Of a stretch of DNA of 64,000 bases, positions 1 to 12,040 are shown piece by piece. The notes under the pieces are model-generated. The model was given only the letters and a program-made list of their open reading frames with translations, ran no database searches and was not told where the DNA came from. The position numbers and the translations under genes were made by a program. The first letter of the stretch is position 1. Every line of letters starts with the position of its first letter. The DNA comes from Phallus indusiatus (lineage: Eukaryota; Basidiomycota; Agaricomycetes; Phallales; Phallaceae). The stretch is from the NCBI GenBank assembly GCA_027605045.1, contig JAQFWX010000005.1:868001-932000 (forward strand). The letters are read 5' to 3'.

Positions 1-799
1 CACACTGAAGACTGATAGTTCTTTGAAATTGTTACCGAGAAAAAATTATTGGTTTAAAGAAGTGTGATTTGTAATAAGAATGGCTACATACCGACTGCAC
101 CGGTCGCTGTGTTCCGGACGCCTTTCTCGAGAGTCCTTGCAAATTGTCAATTGCTTTGTACGTATATGTATGTATGTACTCCTACTTCTCTTTCATTTAC
201 ATAGGGACAAACATGCTTAAGGTGATCTTCATTGTATATAATTTTTTTTTCCTGAATTGGTGTTATGCCGAATTTCGAAGTTCATTTCCCCGAAACTTGA
301 ATCCGCTCTTTAATTTTTTTCTTATATATCCCAAAGCCTTTTGACAAAATGAACTTACACTAACTTTTCTGGTTGTATCGACAATTCCCTGCTTCGCATA
401 TCAAGATTTATCACACGAGCCCTTTCTTCTAGACGCATAGCCACAAAGTCTAATTACTGCGGTGCGGATGAGTTTCGGGTAAAAGGCGTTGTGGCACTTC
501 GACCGCGCTCTGTTAAAAACAGGGGAGAAAATGTAACAATGACGAACGCAAACTTGAAAATATTCAAATCGAAAATCTATTATTTATTATAAGCGAGATA
601 TAACAAAATCTCGATATTACATGTCCAAAAAATATGAGTTCAGCAGTACTAGTGACATACCAGCAAAGTTGGGTGAATGTATGCCTCACAAATTGTCTAA
701 AAATGTTACAGGAGCCTCCGTGTTATTACACAGCAAGGGAAAAAAATAATAGCATGGCAAAAGAGAAAGAATCATCTAATTACCCCCGGCATTTGTCAT
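1..799. other. Intergenic / 3' flank of WC-1, no gene recognised
   Basis: AT-rich sequence downstream of the WC-1 stop. An ATG at 80 opens only about 32 codons even if the GT...AG pair near 149-205 is spliced. The other open frames use TTG starts and match nothing I know. It probably holds the WC-1 3' UTR and the flank of a gene beyond the left edge. Confidence 0.5.
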
Positions 800-3700
800 C
801 TATGTCGGTTCTTGACTCCTTTGTCTCTTCAAGGGGGGAATCGGAGTATCAGTACTAGTATTACTAGATGGAGACGACATCTGAAACGAATTAAACTTGG
901 CTCTCCTTGCCCTTTCTCGCAACTTTTCAAGCCTCACAAGTTCCGTTCGCATCTTCTCATTTTCGAAACGCAACCGAGTCAATTCATATTGCCAGCTTGT
1001 TTCGGACGTTGGGGAAGTGGAAAGTGATGAGAGGAGTATAGTCTGTGGAGGCGATTGAGAGGGCTTTTGACAAGTTTGGCCTGGAGTAGAAGGGGATTGT
1101 GGTATAGGCAATGGTAGTGGAAATAAGGGGGTATCATATTTGGGCGGGTTTGTGATTTGAACTGGAGACCGCGAATTCGATGTTGACTTTTGAGAAGAAG
1201 ACGTGTTTGAGTGAATGGTTTTGGGCGAACTGGAATAGAAGTCGGTGGATTGTCTCATCTGTAGTAAAGGGGGCTCATTTTGGACCGAACAAGGGCCCGC
1301 TTCGAGATCGAGGTGTGAGTCTTGAGATTTAGAAGAAGATGCTGCCAAAGAGGATGAAGGTGGTTGGTAGAAATGAGAGTTATCAGTTGATAATATGTCC
1401 CGTCTTTCTTGCATAAAGGTAGAGTTGCACTCGAAAACCGAAGCCACTTTCTGAGAGACACCCGGCGTTTCTCTATTCTCTGGGAGAAAAATCATTTCAA
1501 ATATGATACTCGATGGAGGTGTGCGCAATTGAAAACCCTGTTCAAAGCTGAGTGGCGTTGATGGATAAAAACGGAGTTCGACGACAGTTGTCTCGTCCCG
1601 TTGTTGGTTGATGTTGATGTTGTTGAGATAGCATCCTCGCACTCGGCAGCAAATTTTTCTGACACTTGTGTCGTAAGAGGTCGAAGCAATAACGAGAGTC
1701 TGAAGAACCTGTCGATCTTCGGGCGAAATGACGAGCGAACTGATGTTGCGGCCAACCAGCGTCGCAGGGATATGAGAGAAGAAACCCCCAGGTGTAGGCG
1801 ATCGTTGTAATGGAGGTTGTTGATGATGATGAGGCTGATGGTGAGGTTGGTGACTTTGGAATGGAAACATTTGAGGATCAGGAGGAGACATGTAATGATG
1901 TTGGTGATACGCATGAGCCGAGGCACTAGCTGTTAAAAGGGCATGGCTTGGTGCAATAGTCGGTACGGCCGAAAATCCTAGTCGCTGGGAGCAAATCTTG
2001 TTCGCAAACAAAATTATCCCATTCGTGGCTATGAGTCCCCAGCCATTTTCGCCAAAGGGCTCCGGTTGAGATATCCGCGTTTCCAAAGTACGCGACATAA
2101 CCGCGTCCAAAATACCTGAATCCACGCGTCGGCCTACAAGTACTACAGCCTTTCGTCCTTTACCAGGCTCAACGTGAAGACGACCGCGGGAAATAATCCA
2201 GACGTAATGACCATCCTTATGCAGAGCTCTAAAGAGAAGGGAGGTTGGAGGTGGCGGAGGCGGGGTGGGCAAGGATGACATTTGAGGGAAACCGGGTGTA
2301 AAAGCAAGTCGCGAAGAAGGGTGTGAAACCTGATACATTGGAGTTGAAGACGCATCTTTTAGCTCGCGCATGACGGGCACTACATCTGCAGGATGACATA
2401 GGTCTGCAATGGACCCTCCAATAAGCTCTTGAGCGTTATACCCCAAAACACGAGAAATAGAAGGAGCAGCATAGAGTAAAGACCCTTTGAGAGATAGTAC
2501 GTGTATAAAATCTAAGAAAACATTTTTGAATACTTTCGATAGAGGGAAGATTCGCCTAACCTTCTGTGTTGTCTAGCACTAAATTATGAATTTCCGCGCG
2601 CTCAGATTCTCTTCCTACCGGCTCTTGATTCCCACCCCGGATCATTTGGATTAGTTCATTACTGACTCCACGACCTCGACGATCACGAATTCCTCCTGGA
2701 CCAAGATTAACTGCGGAATAATTTACAATGTAACTACCGTCGCGTAGTTTTTGAAGGATCGCGCTAGGGTGTTGAGACAGATCTACTTGAAAGCCGATAA
2801 AGTGTGTAATTTCGTCGCTGTCGTCGGCTGATACGGGTATCACTGTTACCATATTGAGGAAAGCACTTCCATCTTTACGATAGTTGGTCAGGCTTGCCTA
2901 TAAGATCATGATTTAATCTAGGCAATAATTTAATTTTCCCATGAGATCTCTTTACACAGACCTGACACTCCTTTTCTTGCAATAATGAATGATAGATATG
3001 CCGTACAGCGTCTGGTGCTGTATGCGCACGGGGCTCTCCTTTATCGACTAATCCTGTTGGCGACTGAAGAAATCTGCAATTACGCCCAACAATTTCTACC
3101 TCAGAATAGCCGGTTAATCTGCAATTATGTTTAGTAAGTAACGATAGAAAGTAGGGGGAAAATGTAAAACAAGAGAAAAGAAAATACGGTTTTCAGAAAA
3201 CATTTATGGGAGAGGGGATTGTTTCTAATAATATATTAATAACTTGCCTACAAAAGGTCGGGCTTGCATATAAAACTGGATTATCTGGGTGACGAGCATC
3301 TGAAACAACGAAACTACAAGACATATCGACTGGACCGAGCATAATTCTGGGATTCGGACGGGAAACGACTTTGGCCATCATCTTGAGTATATCAAATCCC
3401 GATGATGAATATGGTAACAACTGATGATAAAAAGAAGGACCGGGTTGGGTTGGGAGGGGAGATAGCAGAGGGGGACCTTCATGTGGCTGTGTTGGGAGAA
3501 AGGATGCAAGATGATTCTGAGGATGAGGCGTGTGCGCTTGCATATCCCTGACGGAGTAGTGATCTCCATATTGAGGTGCTTCGAGGAGTTGGAAAGATCG
3601 ATGGGTGGAGGAGGATGTCATAATACTATTGGACTGAGGTTGAAATCCCAGGGCGTCGATTTTCAAATCACTCGTGGATTTATATTTCGAAATAGACGGA

Positions 3701-3871
3701 GAGATGCCAGTGTTCCTGCCACCAGTGAGGTGAGTATCGAGAGATTAGAAAATTATGTACGAGAAGCAAACCAATTAACCATTGTTTTGAGGAATTCCAG
3801 ACATTAGTATTATGGGGCACCGAGCTTGAATTTTGCGAGATGGCCGTTGTAACAGCTGTGTTATGGTCCAT
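800..3871 (-). CDS. wc-1: White collar 1-type blue-light photoreceptor (LOV/PAS protein)
   Basis: Flavin-binding blue-light sensor and transcription regulator that acts in the nucleus with WC-2. The LOV core begins near 3330 (GPVDMSCSFVVSD) and holds the photoactive-cysteine motif GRNCRFLQSP (about 3065-3095) and LTNYRKDGSAFLN (about 2860-2895). A second PAS domain follows (FIHVLSLKGSLLYAAPSI, about 2440-2505), then a Pro/Ser/His-rich region, a short coiled coil and a basic tail ending PLKRQRSQEPT. There is no GATA zinc finger, as is known for basidiomycete WC-1 proteins; DNA binding is expected from WC-2. At least five exons. The intron at 3119-3247 has a GC donor. The start is uncertain: the ATG at 3871 is the first in the frame that runs into the LOV exons, but that frame is open back to 3974, and an ATG at 4134 in another frame could be an upstream exon. 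Confidence 0.92.
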
Positions 3872-6231
3872 ATTATTATGTAGAGGGATCTGTGGATCTG
3901 ACAGGACCGAGTGAAGTTGCTGTTTTAAAATTGAGGGATAACGGAATTCATCACAGGTCGCGGGAGGATATTTATTATGTATTGTTGTTCACGCTGTTGT
4001 GCATGGAGGAGTGAAATGAGAAGGAACAGACGAAGCCACGAAGACGATGGACTAAGAATCAGGCCGGCGACCAGGAGAACGGCGTGTGTAAGTCGGGGCA
4101 CTCGATCACCTAAACTAGGTTTATCTTCCGACATAAACGGTAGCGGGTATATTCACGACCTTTAGCTTTTAACCACGGCCGCTCTCGCCGAAATGTTCAT
4201 TTCTCTCTTCTTCTTCCCTCCGCTCTTGAGGAAATGACGCACCGTTCTTTTTCCCCATCATTTCTTTTGAAAAAAAAAATAAATAAACACGACGTGTTTG
4301 CCACTCGACTCGTCTGGCATCGAAGCCGCCCTTCTGACGTGGTTTTGGATCACTGAAAACTAATAGGTATCAACATGGGAAACTTGAACCATAACTGCAC
4401 CACGCGAGAACGAGAGAACAAAGAGATGATCTGGTTCATTTTTCGACTGAATTATCACGTCGCTTGTCGTTCCTGGGGAGAAACGAGACAACAAAAACGT
4501 CAGCCCTTACTCCTTACGGACTGGAACTGGTCCTGCATATCTTAATGCGCGTAGACAAGCGAAATGGAGGCCGAACATCTCTGGCTCTGACTGAGGTATG
4601 CGAAATTGACTTGTTCGGAACGACTTCCCGTTGACTCCAATATCAACGGCAGGAGTGGTCATTCAGTACAATGCAATAGAATGCAATGCTCGTGACTGGT
4701 GAACTGGTGACTGGGTGATCAGGTGATATTAATTCAAATGTATATTTATATATAAAAAGGCGAGTTTATCCACTACCATTCTCAATTCTTCCGCAACCTT
4801 GACCTTTTTAGCTGCTGCAGTGCTTCTTCATTTCCTAATCGCAGATCCTTCTCCGATAAATCAACAATCTTCCTTTCCCCTTCCCTTCAAATTTGGGTCT
4901 CGCTTTCAAGCGGACGAAAACAATTGCAAACAGCAAGACATGGGTCTTTGATATTACTGTCACATTATATGGTCCACATCAATCCGTCTAGACACACCTT
5001 GACATGTAAGAACGCACCATGAGAACTTGAATTTCGCCCAGAATGAATTGCATGAGGAGCCGAGGGCACTCCAAGGATCAGTATGGGCTAGCACTGGCAT
5101 ATATATGTCACTTTCAAGAATTTCCTACACCCGACTTCCAGCTGTGTCGAAGCGTTCAAAAAAAATTTTTCTCTTATAATTCTTTGTAGGAAATAAACAT
5201 CACCATTACTAGTATTACATGACCGGCGAGTGAAATCATTAATGTCCGCCTAATCATAATGCCTTTTTACAGTAAGGTTCGTTTAAGAATCAGTCAATCA
5301 TCATTTGATTTATACATACATATTGACGCATTCGACGTTTTGATTTCCAGCGACCGCCGATGGGTCCCTCAATTTCTGTTTAGTACACGTGATTCAAAAC
5401 CAGTTCGGTGTCCATGCTCTGCGCTGGTCTGGGAATCCGAGTGCGCGTGGGTATGGCTTTACCACGTACATGTCAGACCCAATAATTTCAAATAACTCGC
5501 TTTTAAACAACTAGAATCTTTCGTTTCATTTTATCTCCATACCATGTCTTATACATACTCTCACATCTTTTTCAAGCCAATACATTTTCTTCTTCACGTA
5601 TGCTGCATGCGTACAGAACCGACATTCTGGTCGACACGTATATACCCCTTTTTTAGCAGATAAGTGTACTTTGGTGATATGACTATTCTTGATTTCTTGA
5701 TCTTTTACGTTCCTTCTCTGTTCAGGAAGTCCAAGGGACTCGGCGCTTGCACCTAGACCAGGTTGGAATAGCGCTGTATAAATTTTTCAGACATCAATGG
5801 CAATAATGCCTTTGCTGTAAACAGATTCCAGATAAGATATTGAAAAGAAAGTGGAGGTGCGCTTTCCCAGGTCAATAGATACTTACATCGCCTTACAACA
5901 TCCGTCTTACAAACACGAATAATCGGGAGAATGACGAAAAGCTCCAAAACCATTAATCATGTAAAGCGGGAACATTTAACGTAAACATACATCCATTATT
6001 GCGCACGAATCAAAAAAAACCCTGTCCTCAGTACTTTAGAAACATGTTTCCCGCTTTTCTCTGCCAAGGTTATTCCTGAAGCGACGTCAATCGAGTCTTG
6101 ACATTACATAAAGTGTGTCTGTAAAGGCTCCTGTTTTTCTGATTCAGTTCTTCTTGCATTTATTATCATCATGTCCCCATATATAGAGAGGAGTGCTAGG
6201 TAAACCATGAAAAATTTTGGTTTGACCTCGG
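3872..6231. other. 2.3-kb intergenic region, no convincing protein gene
   Basis: Spacer between the WC-1 5' end and the mL41 3' end. Short open frames (for example 5259-5495 + and 5753-5953 -) show no family resemblance or splice-consistent extension. A TATA-like box at 4749 is followed by a CT-rich stretch, which may be a core promoter of a non-coding transcript. The part next to WC-1 (3872-4200) may hold its 5' UTR or a first exon. Confidence 0.5.
4749..4757 (+). promoter_or_regulatory. TATA-like box with CT-rich downstream stretch
   Basis: TATATAAAA followed within 20-40 nt by a pyrimidine-rich run (about 4775-4800), the usual look of a fungal core promoter on the + strand. Imperfect GGTGA-type direct repeats lie just upstream (4693-4730). 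No coding frame longer than about 80 codons follows, so the transcript, if any, is not obviously protein-coding. Confidence 0.3.
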
Positions 6232-6731
6232 TCAGCGGCTCGTCGGAACTTCTTCGACAGCGGATGATTGCGCTCGAGGCTTTGTTAATTCCAATAGCCG
6301 CTCCCCGGTCAGCAGTTTTGAGCCATTATAAACCTCTTTCATTTCCGCTCTCGTCAGTCTGACCCCTTTATGAACGTATGGCTTTAGCTATGAACCGTAA
6401 TGAACCTAGGTCTAAGGAATTAATCAGAGAAATAAAGATTCCTTACAGGTGAATTTTTGATTGTCTCAATATCTGGAGCGACGTAATATCGTACTCTCTC
6501 GTCGACAATTCGGAACTTGGCCTTTCCTCCGATGACGTGTTTTCCTAGTGCACCTGTACGTCTGGTAGAGCCAGGTTCGAAAGCGGCACCAAATCCTAAG
6601 CTGAACGTTCGAAGAATGATACACAAAGAGTTAGAAAATGAAAACGAACCTTTGTAAAAATCCTTGTTTGCTTTTTTAGATGTCAGAGGCAGCCGAGAGG
6701 CTTTACTCCATCTCACAAGTGTTGGAATCAT
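6232..6731 (-). CDS. MRPL27: Mitochondrial large-subunit ribosomal protein mL41 (MRPL27)
   Basis: Structural protein of the mitochondrial 54S ribosomal subunit. Three exons assemble from the ATG at 6731. Exon 1 is MIPTLVRWSKASRL...KDFYKG with a basic N-terminus fit for a mitochondrial presequence. Exon 2 carries GFGAAFEPGSTRRTG and VIGGKAKFRIVDERV. Exon 3 begins LKPYVHKGVRLTRAE and ends EEVPTSR at 6232. The KDFYKG, RTG and LKPYV blocks are the family hallmarks. Reading on past the exon 2 donor gives a false end, PVRNLYFSD, so the true C-terminus needs the intron. Divergent from TSR3 with a 54-bp gap between the ATGs. Confidence 0.88.
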
Positions 6732-6785
6732 GCTCAAGGAAGAAAGCTAGCGGAGTTTGAAAACGATCAAGCATTACTTTCGGGA
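6732..6785. promoter_or_regulatory. 54-bp bidirectional promoter region (mL41 / TSR3)
   Basis: Only 54 bp separate the start codons of mL41 (-) and TSR3 (+). Both encode ribosome-related products, so shared control by elements in this gap, or inside the coding regions, is likely. No TATA box is visible. Confidence 0.5.
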
Positions 6786-8050
6786 ATGCCTCCTCGGAAG
6801 GGACAGAAAAAGGCTTTTACGAATAAAAATCGGGAAAAACATAGCCGAAAGACACCAAAGCCTCAGGATGAGGACGATTTTAGGACTGAACTTCCTTCGG
6901 ATCTTGCATTAGATAAAAAGCCTACAGATGATGCGCAAGAAGAAGATGAACACAGCAAGTTGACTCATTTCTGGAAAATGAGAATACTACTAATTACAAG
7001 TCGCTTTTAGACACGTATCGCATCGATGTTCCCGTTGCAATGTGGGTATGTGTCGTTTCAGTGATACCAAGCAATCGTTGTGGACATAACTTTCGCCATC
7101 CAGGATTTGAATCATTGCGATCCTCGAAGATGTAGCGGAAAGAAGCTTTCAAGACTTGGTCTTATCAAAGATTTACGCATTGGGCAACGGTTTCGAGGCA
7201 TAGTCGTAACGTATATTCAAAAGGATCAAAATTTCCGATTCCCGTTGTTTACCAATTTCTCAGTCCCCAAGGTCAAAAACCGCTTTCCCCTTCAGATCGT
7301 AGTATAATAGCGGAGACTGGTCTCGCTGTTGTCGAGTGTTCATGGGCCCGATTAGAGGAGGTTCCTTTTGGAAAGATTCGCTCACCAAATGAACGGCTTC
7401 GTATGTGTGTTTTCAAATTTCGTCCGTCTCATTTCTCAATCAATACCACGGAAGATCAGTTCCATATCTAGTAGCCACCAACCCTGTGAATTATGGGAAA
7501 CCTTGGAGACTAAATTGTGTTGAAGCCTTGGCGGCCGCGTTTTATATCACAGGCTTTGACCAACATGCTGAGTTCTTGCTTGGAAAATTTTCTTGGGGGC
7601 ATTCTTTTTGGAAAGTCAACGGGTAGGTTTGTTTTGAAATTATTAATTATTCTGAGGAAAAACCTTTTGTGACCAACCCTCGTTCCATTTAGGCATTTAA
7701 TACAGCGTTATCGCACTTGCGATTCGGCTGAAGAAGTTGTCGCGATGCAGGAACGAATTCTGGCTGAAGCTGAAGAAGACTATCAACGAAATAGGCAACA
7801 AGGTTATTCTTCACTTTTATATTCTCGTCTTCTACTAACCAATAATCGTTCCGCAGATAATGAAGATGATGATCTATTGGTTGCCAACCCAAACCATGCA
7901 CAATTTCCTTCCTTCACTGATTCTGATAGTGATTCCGAGACCGATGGTCGGTATGAAGAAGCTTCAGAAGATGAGGCCGAGTTATTTGCGAGCAGTTCAG
8001 ACAGACATGCTGACGACCTAGCTGCCAAATTACAATCTTCCACTGTATAA
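6786..8050 (+). CDS. TSR3: 18S rRNA aminocarboxypropyltransferase Tsr3
   Basis: Transfers the acp group from S-adenosylmethionine to the hypermodified pseudouridine of 18S rRNA, late in 40S maturation in the cytoplasm. A basic/acidic N-terminus starts [11 protein letters not shown]. The conserved core is spread over several exons: [16 protein letters not shown] (about 7110-7160), [19 protein letters not shown] (about 7319-7375), then [20 protein letters not shown] and GHSFWKVNG (to about 7623). An acidic C-terminal tail rich in D, E and S ends at 8050. All the Tsr3/DUF367 signature blocks are present. Introns fit GT-AG, for example about 7213-7265. The kinesin gene follows 192 bp downstream. 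Confidence 0.93.
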
Positions 8051-8242
8051 GTAGATTAAAAAATCACATTTCAACTGGTAGAATCTTTTGAAGTTCTCAG
8101 GTACATCTCTGATAAATCTAGTCCGTGACGGCGCCGAAGGTCACGTGACTTGTTGAAACGCGCCTCTGTCACCAGGCCAATCCTTGACGCGCCTTTTTTT
8201 ATCATCCCTCACACCATTATCAACAGCTTCCAGCAACAAACC

Positions 8243-10949
8243 ATGGCCGCGAAGGTCAAAGTTGTCGCTCGTCTTCGACCCTTTCTCAGCAACGAGTGCA
8301 GTGGTGATGGCGTAATAGTGTCCCCTCAAGAAGGCACTATCTCTGTCTTGAATCCCCGAGTGTCGACGGAGAGATACAAATTTCATTTTACCTCGTGTTA
8401 TGATCAAACATCCACTCAGGAGGATATTTTCTCGAATGAAGTGAGACCTCTGATTAATTATGTTTATGAGGGACTTGTGTAAGTCACCGTTTCGCGAAAC
8501 TTGATCGTCTAACCTCTCATTATCGCTTCTCTTCTAGCTGCACAGTCTTCGCGTATGGGGTGACAAGCTCTGGTAAAACACACACCATCCAAGGAACCCC
8601 GGAGCAACCTGGAATTATACCCAGAGTCGTTAACGTAGGCTCCCTTTTTGTTTCCCTTCTCTCGATTTTCGTTTACATCTAGTCCTGTCGTTCAGGCTTT
8701 GTTAGAAAGAAAGAGAGAGATGAGCCGGAAGACTGTCACACTGTCTTTATCGTATATGGAGCTTTACAAGGATGAACCAGTCGACCTTTTAGTTCCCAGG
8801 GACACAGTGAGGGATCTCAATTTCTGTTCAATATAATCCTGACTGAAGCTTGTTTCTCAAGACAGGCAAACTTTTTATTCGCGAGGACTCAAATGGAAAA
8901 ATTTTTGTCACTAATTTAACCGAAAAACCTATCTCATCATTACAAGACTTTGAAAAACTATTCTCCATTGCCTGTAAAGGTCGTTCAACAGGAGCGACTA
9001 CCTTAAACCATGCATCATCCCGCTCGCACGCGATGCTTTCCTTGACTGTATCGTGCCTAGACCCACTAACGCAAAAGGGTATGTATCCATTATCCATTAG
9101 TTATATCTATCTGACATTTTGTCATAGCATTGTGTGGCAAAATCAACTTGGTCGATTTGGCAGGATCCGAAAATAACAAGGTCTTGTTGACAATCTTCGT
9201 TACATATGTTACACAACAAGGCTCAACTCACGCGCATTAGATGACCGGAAATGATCCTGCTAGAATGGCCGAGTCGGCTGCTATTAACAAAAGCCTAACA
9301 GTTCTTGGACAAGTTGTTCACGCATTAAATACAAACGCGGTACGTGGTTATACTTTTTCCACAATCCACTTTCGTGAATCGCGTCTTTTTAAAAGTCCCG
9401 TGTGCCTTATCGTGACTCAAAACTTACCCGGATCCTTCAAGACGCACTAGGTGGATCGTCGATGGGTCTCCTAATTTGCAACATAGCACCTACTGCAAAA
9501 CTCAGACAAGATACCTTAAATACTCTCAAGTTCGTTGTTCCTTTGGAACTAGCTTCTTCTGTTAACCTCGGATTGTAGTTTCGCCACTCGGACAAAACAA
9601 GTCGAAAACAAAGTAACGATCAACGAGAAGGGCGAGTTTTTCTTCCTCCATTTATTCCTTGAAAAAAGTTATTTACAAAGAAAAAAATTCATGCGGATCA
9701 GATATGCGACCTTCGGCAAAGCCACATTTTTCTGCTCATGCGCCTACCTCGTTGAATTCACGACCTGCCCTCCTACCTGCCGCCTCAGATCGACCCAGAG
9801 CGTCATTAGGAGGACCAAGCAATTATAATCCACCAGCGATTCATCCTTTGAATGGCTTTGGATTCACAGGATTTACACATGGTGGTCGGAGCTCTTTGCC
9901 TGGACGAGAGAAGGTATCCGAGATGGGTGTGAAAGAACAGGTGTTGGAAATGGATCTTGACGAAAGAGTGAGTCAATTATGAACGAATATTCTTTCTAAT
10001 CATGAAGTCCATCTTATTTCACATGATAGATCTCGAAAGCTGTTCAACAAGAAGTGGAACGCCGAATGGCCGAACGAGAAGCTCAAGAACGAGAGAGGCT
10101 CAAAGAGATTGAAGAACAAGAACGCGAAAAAGCGGCAGAACGGCAACGTCAAGATGATGAACAGCGCGCCGCGTTAATGCGGAAACATGACGAACTAAAC
10201 CGTCTGTTGAAGAAAACCTTGCGGAAAGCAGAGAAGGAGAAGTGTGTACACTGTTTACAAAAATTAAGAGAATATATGGTTAACGACTAAATATATACAG
10301 TCATATCATCTTGGACGGAAATGAAGAGACTACAGCCGCACTCAGTCCCAAAAAAGCGAAGAGATTGGCGGCTGCGTATGTTACTCTTGGACGTGAATAT
10401 TTGCAAAGGTGATTCCACCTCCTCTCTTGTGTGTGCGTGAAAAGTATTTATGAGGATTTTTCGTGATAGTAAAGAGCCAGATTACAACGCTGCTCTTAAA
10501 CTCTGGCAACAAGCTGAAACATACATTCCCGATAATAAAGCGTTGAAAAAACGGTATCTACGCTGCCAGGTTTTCTTTTTGCAAGGGCGCTCGCTCATAT
10601 TACTTCTATTTTTAGCATCACGGAATTAGAAATTGCCATTAGAGAGGGCGTCGCCTACAGAGTACCGAAACGTCCCAGAGGCGGCAATACACTGTTAATC
10701 GAGTCTCCTGTGCCCAATTCGCCTTCGGGGTCTCGCGATCATAAAGAAAGCCGAAAACGTCGACTGAGGGCTCGTATAGCCAAGATGAAGGAACGGGGCG
10801 ACCTTGATCCCGCTATGATGTGCACGCCGACGCCAAAGAAAGATAAGAAAGATACTAAGAAACAACAACAAGATGTTTTTGCCGATAGTGATGAGGAAAT
10901 GCTTGATCCAGAAGTAAACGCAGTCGAGGCTTTGGGGATTGGAAATTAA
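8243..10949 (+). CDS. Kinesin motor protein (possibly kinesin-10/KIF22-like)
   Basis: Microtubule ATPase. The N-terminal motor starts [14 protein letters not shown]. The P-loop is [12 protein letters not shown] (split by an intron near 8480-8538), switch I is [12 protein letters not shown] (about 9003-9040), switch II is LVDLAGSEN (about 9150-9175), and [16 protein letters not shown] and [16 protein letters not shown] follow. The motor ends near 9600 ([11 protein letters not shown]). A Ser/Pro linker, a strongly charged coiled coil rich in E, R and Q (10,030-10,250) and a basic C-terminus with [10 protein letters not shown] (possible CDK site and NLS) come next. The start is the ATG in CCATGG context at 8243. 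An N-terminal motor, one short coiled coil and a basic tail suggest a chromosome-associated type, but I cannot fix the subfamily. Confidence 0.88.
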
Positions 10950-12040
10950 TTGCATTTTTGATATTGTTATAATGATTAGGACCAATACGTAAAGTAATGT
11001 ATTGTAAGATATTGGAACGATACCACCGAAAATAATACCCTACATTTAAACCTTTTGTTAGTATCCCAAACGATCGCTGAACATATTCAGAGAGAGGCAA
11101 CTATTTCTAGTACTAGTGCCTTGATAATTGAACGGAAAAGGGGGGCGGTGTAATATACAGCACAGCTTTATTATTCAGAATCAGTATATCATATTGAGAA
11201 TCATATTAGGATATTCAGTTCAACGTCGTTCTAGTATCGATGCACCAGCAATTCTTTCCAAGAATTGATTCGCGTAACCGTAACAATTGTTCTTCGGCTT
11301 CTAGACCTCTTCTCATGTACATAGATATATACGCAAGTGACAATTGATCACCGGCCAAAAGAGGATGTTCTCAGGCAACGGGTCCATGTGAGTTGAGTAT
11401 CAGGGCAGCGCTATTCCCGGGGCATCGAAGCGCTGAAACAATAACGGGAAGGGCATGTGTATCATCATGACACTATTTCCCAACAACTGACAATATAATA
11501 TTATTTGCTTACGTATCAGTCTCATGTCGAGTATTATGGAAAGGTTTTGAGATCAATCTGCGATCTGTGGCGTGGATTTTCATAAGTCCGGCGTCGTTTT
11601 GAAGGAAGAAGACACGCGGTTGTCTCGTGGGCAAATTCGAATTGTAGCTCAATTCGAATTAGTGGGTGTCTTCCTGGACACTCAAGATAGAGAAGTTCAC
11701 ATAAAACAAAGGTGGTTTATTGTAAAAAGAAAAGAAAGGCTACTGATATATATATTTTTGCAAGTACTAATTTATATATTTATATCGATATCAGACATAG
11801 ATTGCACATGCCAAGAGCAAAAGGGAGAAAAAGAGAACAGACAGATACGATAGAATAGGAGGGGAAACAAGACTGAGGCAGGCAGTGGGGAAACAGCGCA
11901 ATATAAAGAATATACACATATGCGCGCTTTCTCAACAGTGTGTGGCATAACATACAAGTACGTACCCGTATAATGCACAACGAGAGAAAAAGAGAGGGGA
12001 TAATATCACAACGAAAGAACAATTTGAGAAAAACAAAACA
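10950..12040. other. Intergenic region between convergent kinesin and TUP1
   Basis: About 1.1 kb of AT-rich DNA between two gene 3' ends, with runs such as ATATATATTTTT near 11747. Open frames here are short, mostly overlap on both strands and have no recognisable content. Likely 3' UTRs and spacer. Confidence 0.5.

Noticed and set aside
800..1100. Missing zinc finger in WC-1 as a sign of truncation
   Set aside because: Basidiomycete WC-1 proteins are known to lack the GATA finger; the C-terminus ends with a natural basic tail.
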